From positions 1 to 5,505 of the forward strand of contig JASLIY010000216.1 of the NCBI GenBank assembly GCA_030152675.1: DNA of 5,505 bases. Reading direction: 5' to 3'. The translations under genes were made by a program, and so were the position numbers. Under the pieces are notes generated by a model. The model saw only the letters and a list, made by a program, of their open reading frames with translations, ran no database searches and was not told the DNA's origin. This DNA comes from Acinetobacter sp. Lineage in GTDB: Bacteria > Pseudomonadota > Gammaproteobacteria > Pseudomonadales > Moraxellaceae. This document shows positions 1 through 5,505 of the stretch, one piece after another (the first letter of the stretch is position 1; each line of letters begins with the position of its first letter).

Positions 1-54
1 CCTTATCAACTATTCAATGTGGATAACGGTCAAGTTAAGGTCGCAGTGATCTGA
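1..54 (+). CDS. recF: C-terminal end of RecF (partial, 5' end outside window)
   Basis: The window opens inside a reading frame that gives 17 residues (PYQLFNVDNGQVKVAVI) and a TGA stop at 52-54. The peptide alone is too short to prove identity. The call rests mainly on position: directly upstream of gyrB, in the dnaA-dnaN-recF-gyrB order common near bacterial origins. The peptide also has the expected pattern of a beta-strand and turn (LFNVDNGQV) at the end of RecF proteins. RecF is an SMC-like ATPase that helps load RecA at single-strand gaps together with RecO and RecR. The gap to gyrB is 46 bases with no evident terminator, so transcription from recF into gyrB is plausible. The coding bases 18-26 also form an exact DnaA box. 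Confidence 0.7.
   Translation, partial: PYQLFNVDNGQVKVAVI
18..26 (+). promoter_or_regulatory. Exact DnaA box within the recF 3' end
   Basis: TGTGGATAA is the reverse complement of TTATCCACA, a perfect consensus DnaA box. It overlaps recF coding sequence, so it may be coincidental, but two more exact copies in the same orientation lie at 3184 and 3267. Confidence 0.4.
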
Positions 55-89
55 TTTTTAGCTATTTAGCATAGACCATATTTTTCACT

Positions 90-2569
<2,480 letters not shown>

Positions 2570-2600
2570 TATTGCATAAATAACTGCTCAAAATCAGTTG

Positions 2601-2629
2601 AAAAAAAGCACCTTTCGAGGTGCTTTTTT
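2601..2629 (+). terminator. Rho-independent terminator of gyrB
   Basis: A perfect GCACCT/AGGTGC stem (2608-2613 and 2618-2623) closed by a stable TTCG tetraloop is followed by six T, with seven A before it that can extend the stem. It starts 31 bases after the gyrB stop and separates gyrB from the small gene at 2691. The flanking A-tract means it may also stop transcription from the other strand. Confidence 0.93.
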
Positions 2630-2675
2630 ATGCAAAATGACTTATTCATATGCCATGATTGAGCTTGATAGGCTT

Positions 2676-2685
2676 GGGGAGTAGG
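2676..2685 (+). promoter_or_regulatory. Probable ribosome binding site of the 117-residue protein gene
   Basis: GGGGAGTAGG lies 5 to 14 bases before the ATG at 2691. It is purine-rich and positioned to serve that start, although it is not a canonical AGGAGG. Confidence 0.5.
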
Positions 2686-2690
2686 TCAGA

Positions 2691-3044
2691 ATGAAACAAG
2701 ATTTAGAGCTGGTTAGAGATGTTTGGTTGGATGCCTTTTATCGAGGGGATGTTGCGGTGCTACGTCAATATGAGCATGCGCAATTACAGATCATTTATCA
2801 GGATCGAGGTCGTGTAGAGAGTAGTTTAAATCGCTATGACCAGATCGCACATGCGGTCCAAAATGCAGTGTGGAAACCCCAGAAGCCTGCTGTTGCTGCT
2901 GAGGAATTTGAGTTTGATGAGCAGTCTACACGCTGTACTGTATATTTAAAGTCGGATCAAGATCAGGTGCTGATCCAAGAACTCTGGCATTTCTCATCCA
3001 CATGGACCTTGCTTGAACTGCGATTTTTTCATCCTAAAAACTAA
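2691..3044 (+). CDS. Uncharacterised 117-residue protein, NTF2/SnoaL-like in appearance
   Basis: I do not recognise a named gene. The protein is small, soluble-looking and acidic, with no signal peptide or membrane segment. Its layout resembles NTF2-like (SnoaL/DUF4440-type) alpha+beta barrel proteins: an N-terminal helix with W12, F16 and the GD turn at 19-20, then a helix around RYDQI (48-52), then alternating hydrophobic strands with conserved-looking aromatics, including ELWHF (97-101), W105 and FF (112-113). Such folds serve as small-molecule enzymes, binding modules or subunits, so no reaction can be assigned. It has a purine-rich ribosome site and stands alone, separated from gyrB by a terminator and about 120 bases, so it probably has its own promoter in 2630-2675, though I could not identify convincing -35 and -10 boxes. 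Coding is supported by an uninterrupted frame and protein-like composition. The fold call is inference only. Confidence 0.8.
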   Translation: MKQDLELVRDVWLDAFYRGDVAVLRQYEHAQLQIIYQDRGRVESSLNRYDQIAHAVQNAVWKPQKPAVAAEEFEFDEQSTRCTVYLKSDQDQVLIQELWHFSSTWTLLELRFFHPKN

Positions 3045-3104
3045 AAATATCATTTAGATTTGATCGAATATGCAGACTAAAAGCAGCAGATAAAACAATA
3101 TTAT

Positions 3105-3116
3105 TTTAAATTCAAA
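3105..3116 (-). repeat. 12-mer repeat, inverted copy (TTTAAATTCAAA)
   Basis: This is the exact reverse complement of TTTGAATTTAAA found at 3317 and 3337. All three lie in the AT-rich segment around the DnaA boxes. The low complexity makes chance a real alternative. Confidence 0.5.
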
Positions 3117-3183
3117 GTTAGCTTTTGGGCTTTGAAAGCAGTTTCTTTATCTTTAAATTAGCTTAAATTGCAGTAAAATCACT

Positions 3184-3192
3184 TGTGGATAA
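3184..3192 (+). promoter_or_regulatory. Exact DnaA box 1 of the intergenic pair
   Basis: TGTGGATAA matches the consensus DnaA box TTATCCACA on the minus strand with no mismatch. It lies in AT-rich non-coding DNA, 83 bases before a second exact copy in the same orientation. The neighbourhood of recF and gyrB makes DnaA binding plausible. Whether it takes part in initiation or in DnaA titration cannot be told. Confidence 0.65.
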
Positions 3193-3224
3193 TTCTAAAT
3201 CGGATCATTTATGCCGAGTTTTAT

Positions 3225-3240
3225 TTTTTGAATTCAAAAA
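3225..3240. repeat. 16-base perfect palindrome (TTTTTGAATTCAAAAA)
   Basis: Perfectly symmetrical AT-rich palindrome between the two intergenic DnaA boxes. Its core TTTGAATTCAAA differs by one base from the nearby 12-mer TTTGAATTTAAA. It could be a protein-binding site or part of an easily unwound element; no specific binder is recognised. Confidence 0.5.
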
Positions 3241-3266
3241 TAGCGTTATTAAATACTTGGTGTGGC

Positions 3267-3275
3267 TGTGGATAA
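3267..3275 (+). promoter_or_regulatory. Exact DnaA box 2 of the intergenic pair
   Basis: A second mismatch-free TGTGGATAA, in the same orientation as the copy at 3184, followed by T-rich DNA (TATTATTTTTTT). A box of this kind next to an AT-rich stretch is the usual layout of an origin unwinding element, but only two strong boxes are visible here. Confidence 0.65.
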
Positions 3276-3316
3276 CTGTATTATTTTTTTGAGTGCACCT
3301 GCTTGGATGTCATGAC

Positions 3317-3328
3317 TTTGAATTTAAA
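3317..3328 (+). repeat. 12-mer repeat, direct copy 1 (TTTGAATTTAAA)
   Basis: Exact 12-mer shared with 3337-3348, 20 bases away start to start (about two helical turns), with an inverted copy at 3105-3116. Confidence 0.55.
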
Positions 3329-3336
3329 TGTTGGTA

Positions 3337-3348
3337 TTTGAATTTAAA
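3337..3348 (+). repeat. 12-mer repeat, direct copy 2 (TTTGAATTTAAA)
   Basis: Exact duplicate of 3317-3328, ending 12 bases before the TTCAG array. The two-turn spacing would place both copies on the same face of the helix. Confidence 0.55.
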
Positions 3349-3360
3349 GTGGGATGCTCT

Positions 3361-3425
3361 TTCAGTTCAGTTCAGTTCAGTTCAGTTCAGTTCAGTTCAG
3401 TTCAGTTCAGTTCAGTTCAGTTCAG
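3361..3425 (+). repeat. Pentanucleotide microsatellite, 13 perfect TTCAG units
   Basis: Thirteen uninterrupted TTCAG copies (65 bases) with abrupt edges: GCTCT before and GCTGC after. Such arrays change copy number by polymerase slippage and often drive phase variation. Here no long gene crosses it. On the plus strand the array is open in all frames and encodes the repeating pentapeptide FSSVQ, but every frame meets a stop by 3451. On the minus strand each frame hits TGA inside the array. A frame-switching role for a downstream protein is therefore not supported; an effect on transcription, DNA spacing or a small RNA, or no function, remains possible. Confidence 0.97.
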
Positions 3426-3583
3426 GCTGCTTGTGTAATTTAACTACATAGTATTTTATGTTCCACGGTGGTTGATTTTACTATTAAGAAAAATTAAAGA
3501 AGTGTGATTTTAGGAGGTTTCAGCCCTAGATCTTGAGCGCTCATTGCGTTATTTCTGGTGTTAAATCACTTATCTTAAAATGG

Positions 3584-3745
3584 CTATCGCAGCGTGTACG
3601 GCATGCAAAACTTTAGATCCATCCAAACCATAGATTCAACACCATGCATAGATGTAAGCATGCGCTTTGGGAAGTCATATGCCTGAAGGAATCCAATCTG
3701 AGCGATCGGGTGGTTGTGATCTAAAACTTCAAGAAACAGAAAAAC
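3584..3745 (-). pseudogene. Possible remnant of a decayed protein gene, perhaps GNAT acetyltransferase-like
   Basis: On the minus strand, an open stretch between a TAA at 3797-3799 and a TAG at 3584-3586 reads like part of a globular protein over its last 50 or so codons. It includes FLEVLDHNHPIAQIGFLQAY (the Tyr codon ends near 3666), then DFPKRM, GVESMVWMD and MPYTLR at the end. The hydrophobic strand followed by QAYD recalls the central beta-strand of GNAT acetyltransferases, but this is an impression that I cannot test. There is no start codon at the beginning of the protein-like part, no ribosome site, and the frame is too short for a full domain. It lies just downstream of, and in the same direction as, the YheS gene, and its upstream end runs into the terminator hairpin. 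A truncated, dead gene explains this best; chance is the alternative. Confidence 0.3.
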
Positions 3746-3773
3746 CAAAAAGCACAATGAGTTGTGCTTTTTG
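3746..3773 (-). terminator. Rho-independent terminator of the YheS-like gene, probably bidirectional
   Basis: A perfect 12-base-pair stem (CAAAAAGCACAA with TTGTGCTTTTTG, 3746-3757 and 3762-3773) encloses the four-base loop TGAG. On the minus strand it lies 55 bases after the yheS stop, and the stem's own T-tract is followed by GG and five more T. The A and T flanks make it symmetrical, so it could also stop plus-strand transcripts coming from the repeat region. Confidence 0.88.
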
Positions 3774-3828
3774 ATTGGAAATGGCTTTTTAGATGTTTAG
3801 AACAAGATCGGCGATTCAGTGCTGCAGT

Positions 3829-5505
3829 TTATTCGAACGAACTTTCTAGCTCTTCAAGCTGCATCATCAGTTCTAGCATCTGTTCTTCGACCTGAGCCAG
3901 AGATGACTTAAGCTCAGTTTGTTGATTCATGTACTTCAGCAGATCATCTTTGCGTGCTGCATCGTACAGGGCGGTATCGGCCAGTTGGTTTTCGATCTCA
4001 GTCAATTGTGTTTGGAGGCGACTGATCTTGGTTTCTGCTTTTTCGATATCTTTACGAATCGGGCGACTGAGATCACGGCGACGTGCTGTTTCTTTGCGCT
4101 GTGCTTCTTTATCGAGTTTTGAAATGGTCGGTTGGGTTTCAACCAAAGACTTGACGGGTGCGGTTGCCAGTACTGGACCTTTTTTCATCAAATCAATACG
4201 TGCTTGACGTAACCAGTTGGCATAATCTTGTAGATCACCATCGAAATCACGATGTTGGCCGTCGTGAACCAAAATTAATTCATCACAGACACTGGCGATC
4301 AACTGACGTTCGTGCGAAACCAGCACCACGGCGCCTTCAAAGTCTTGTAAGGCCATGGTTAATGCATGACGCATGTCTAAGTCTAAATGGTTGGTTGGCT
4401 CATCAAGGATCAACACATTTGGACGACGCCATACGATCAAGGCCAATGCTAAACGGGCACGTTCACCCCCAGAGAAACTTTCACTTGGCGTATCCATACG
4501 TTCGCCACTGAAGCCAAAGCTACCGAGGAATGAACGTAATGTCGCTTCACTGATTTTTTTATCAGCAATACGCGCCAGTTGTAGCATCGGACTGGCATTG
4601 CCATCCAGTGCATCCATTTGATGCTGAGCAAAATAACCAATATTGAGTAATTCTGAGGCGTTACGTTGTCCTTGGATCAGCGCTAGATCGCCAACCAAAG
4701 ATTTGATCAGGGTCGATTTACCTGCACCATTCATCCCAAGTAGGCCGATTCGGCTGCTTGGGGTAATTTGTAGACTGACATTGGTGACGATCAATTTATT
4801 GGCATAACCAATATCGGCATGTTCCAAGGTCAGTAAAGGTGAACTCATCTTGGTGGGTTCACGGAAACTAAAGGTAAATGGTGTATCTACATGTGCAGGT
4901 GCAAGTTCTTGCATGCGTTCAAGTTGTTTAATACGGCTTTGTGCTTGGCGCGCTTTGGTGGCTTTGGCCTTAAAGCGGTCAATAAATTTTTGTAAATGTG
5001 CGCGAGTCTCTTCTTGTTTTTCAAATGCTTGTTGATGCTGTGCCAAACGTTCAGCACGTGTAGTTTCAAAGGTTGAATAGTTGCCGGTATATAGGGTGAG
5101 CTCTTGATTTTCGATATGCAGAATATGATCGGTGATGGCATCGAGGAAATCACGGTCATGTGAAATCAATACCAAGGTGCCAGCATAGGCTTTGAGCCAA
5201 TCTTCAAGCCACAAAATCGCATCCAAGTCCAAGTGGTTGGTGGGCTCATCAAGTAATAATAAATCAGAACGACTCATTAGCGTGCGTGCGAGGTTGAGAC
5301 GCATACGCCAACCGCCGGAGAAACTAGAGACATCAAGTTGAGATTGGTGCTCAAAAAAGCCCAAACCGGCCATCAATTGTGAAGCTTTGGCGGGCGCTGA
5401 ATAGCCATTGATCTCATCAAAACGACTATATAAGTTTGCTAAGTCATTGTCGCTGAGGCTTTCAGGATGGTCGAGTTGATTTTGAATCTGCCAGTATTCT
5501 TCGTC
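3829..5505 (-). CDS. yheS: ABC-F family ATPase, YheS-like (N-terminus outside window)
   Basis: ABC-F proteins are soluble twin-ATPase factors without membrane domains that bind the ribosomal E site and modulate translation; YheS has been linked to relief of some stalled ribosomes. The frame is open to the window edge, giving 558 residues; about 85-90 N-terminal residues with the first Walker A should lie outside. An apparent start at 5376 is internal. Numbering from the edge: ABC1 signature FSGGW (62-66), Walker B LLLLDEP with Glu87, and switch His116. The inter-domain linker (about 137-220) contains FIDRFKAKATKA and QAQSRIK, matching YheS well. ABC2 has Walker A GMNGAGKST (Lys263), a Q-loop near YFAQHQ, signature FSGGE (344-348), Walker B with Glu369 and switch His398. 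A charged coiled-coil C-terminal tail follows, as in YheS. Residue-level similarity favours YheS over Uup, EttA or RbbA. Its promoter is off the window; it converges on gyrB. Confidence 0.95.
   Translation of the reverse strand, partial: DEEYWQIQNQLDHPESLSDNDLANLYSRFDEINGYSAPAKASQLMAGLGFFEHQSQLDVSSFSGGWRMRLNLARTLMSRSDLLLLDEPTNHLDLDAILWLEDWLKAYAGTLVLISHDRDFLDAITDHILHIENQELTLYTGNYSTFETTRAERLAQHQQAFEKQEETRAHLQKFIDRFKAKATKARQAQSRIKQLERMQELAPAHVDTPFTFSFREPTKMSSPLLTLEHADIGYANKLIVTNVSLQITPSSRIGLLGMNGAGKSTLIKSLVGDLALIQGQRNASELLNIGYFAQHQMDALDGNASPMLQLARIADKKISEATLRSFLGSFGFSGERMDTPSESFSGGERARLALALIVWRRPNVLILDEPTNHLDLDMRHALTMALQDFEGAVVLVSHERQLIASVCDELILVHDGQHRDFDGDLQDYANWLRQARIDLMKKGPVLATAPVKSLVETQPTISKLDKEAQRKETARRRDLSRPIRKDIEKAETKISRLQTQLTEIENQLADTALYDAARKDDLLKYMNQQTELKSSLAQVEEQMLELMMQLEELESSFE

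Larger units (their letters stand above)
3328..3438 (+). other. Micro-ORF reading through the TTCAG array (doubtful)
   Basis: An ATG at 3328 opens a 36-codon frame giving MLVFEFKVGCS, four FSSVQ repeats and FRLLV before TAA. There is no Shine-Dalgarno sequence ahead of the ATG (TTTGAATTTAA). An alternative ATG at 3354, with GTGGG just before it, gives a 29-residue version in another frame ending at 3443. Neither has the composition of a typical protein. It is listed because it is the only coding possibility that spans the repeat and it would change frame with copy number. Confidence 0.12.
3045..3828. other. Non-coding region between two convergent genes
   Basis: No convincing gene is present on either strand. 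The left half (3045-3350) is AT-rich and holds two exact DnaA boxes, three copies of a 12-mer and a 16-base palindrome. The centre is a TTCAG pentamer array. The right half has a more coding-like composition and contains a possible minus-strand gene remnant, followed by a bidirectional terminator hairpin. A weak hairpin (TTCAAAG 3111-3117 with CTTTGAA 3130-3136, 12-base loop) follows the 117-residue gene but lacks a good T-tract, so I do not call it a terminator. Confidence 0.8.

Noticed and set aside
3361..3425. CRISPR or iteron interpretation of the TTCAG array
   Set aside because: The units are five bases with no spacers, so it is not a CRISPR array, and they are far shorter than replication iterons. 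It is a simple microsatellite.
3512..3616. Perfect AGGAGG (3512-3517) followed by a 27-codon TTG frame (3533-3616)
   Set aside because: The gap from AGGAGG to the TTG is 15 bases, too long for normal initiation. A TAG interrupts one frame in between, and the peptide has no recognised features. It overlaps the putative antisense relic.
3919..5035. Plus-strand open frames opposite the YheS-like gene (3919-4122, 3929-4207, 4158-4511, 4373-4621, 4850-5035)
   Set aside because: All lie antisense to an intact, strongly conserved ABC-F coding sequence and show no domains or ribosome sites.
3829..5376. Reading the ABC-F gene as a complete 515-residue protein starting at a TTG at 5376
   Set aside because: The frame continues open for 43 more codons to the window edge with YheS-like sequence, and a start at 5376 would remove the first Walker A motif. 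The gene is cut by the window, not short.

Overview
The window looks like chromosomal DNA from a gamma-proteobacterium of the genus Acinetobacter or a close Moraxellaceae relative. The 822-residue GyrB has the sequence character I associate with Acinetobacter (for example RNRKMQ in its TOPRIM domain), the preceding 54 bases read as the tail of RecF (the usual dnaA-dnaN-recF-gyrB order next to the replication origin), and the non-coding DNA is AT-rich. The genus is inferred from recognition, not from a search.

Layout: 1-54 is the 3' end of a plus-strand gene, most likely recF. After a 46-base gap, gyrB runs from 101 to 2569 and ends at a strong intrinsic terminator with a TTCG tetraloop (about 2601-2629). 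A separate small plus-strand gene (2691-3044) encodes a 117-residue protein with an NTF2/SnoaL-like look and no known function. A non-coding stretch of about 780 bases follows (3045-3828). On the minus strand, 3829-5505 holds most of an ABC-F ATPase closely resembling E. coli YheS; its N-terminus lies beyond the right edge. It converges on the plus-strand genes, and a symmetrical hairpin at 3746-3773 can stop its transcription.

The unusual part is the gap between the two convergent genes. Its AT-rich left half has two exact DnaA boxes (TGTGGATAA), three copies of a 12-mer TTTGAATTTAAA (one inverted) and a 16-base palindrome. A perfect array of 13 TTCAG pentamers follows (3361-3425), a hypermutable simple repeat. 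Its right half holds a minus-strand open stretch (3584-3796) that reads like a fragment of a decayed protein gene. A third exact DnaA box lies in the end of recF. Near dnaA-recF-gyrB, the boxes could belong to the replication origin or act as a DnaA-binding site; the sequence alone cannot decide.

The coding genes are core housekeeping: RecF (recombinational repair at gaps), GyrB (ATPase subunit of gyrase) and a translation-associated ABC-F ATPase. I see no tRNA, rRNA, CRISPR array, insertion sequence, or clear undescribed multi-gene system here.
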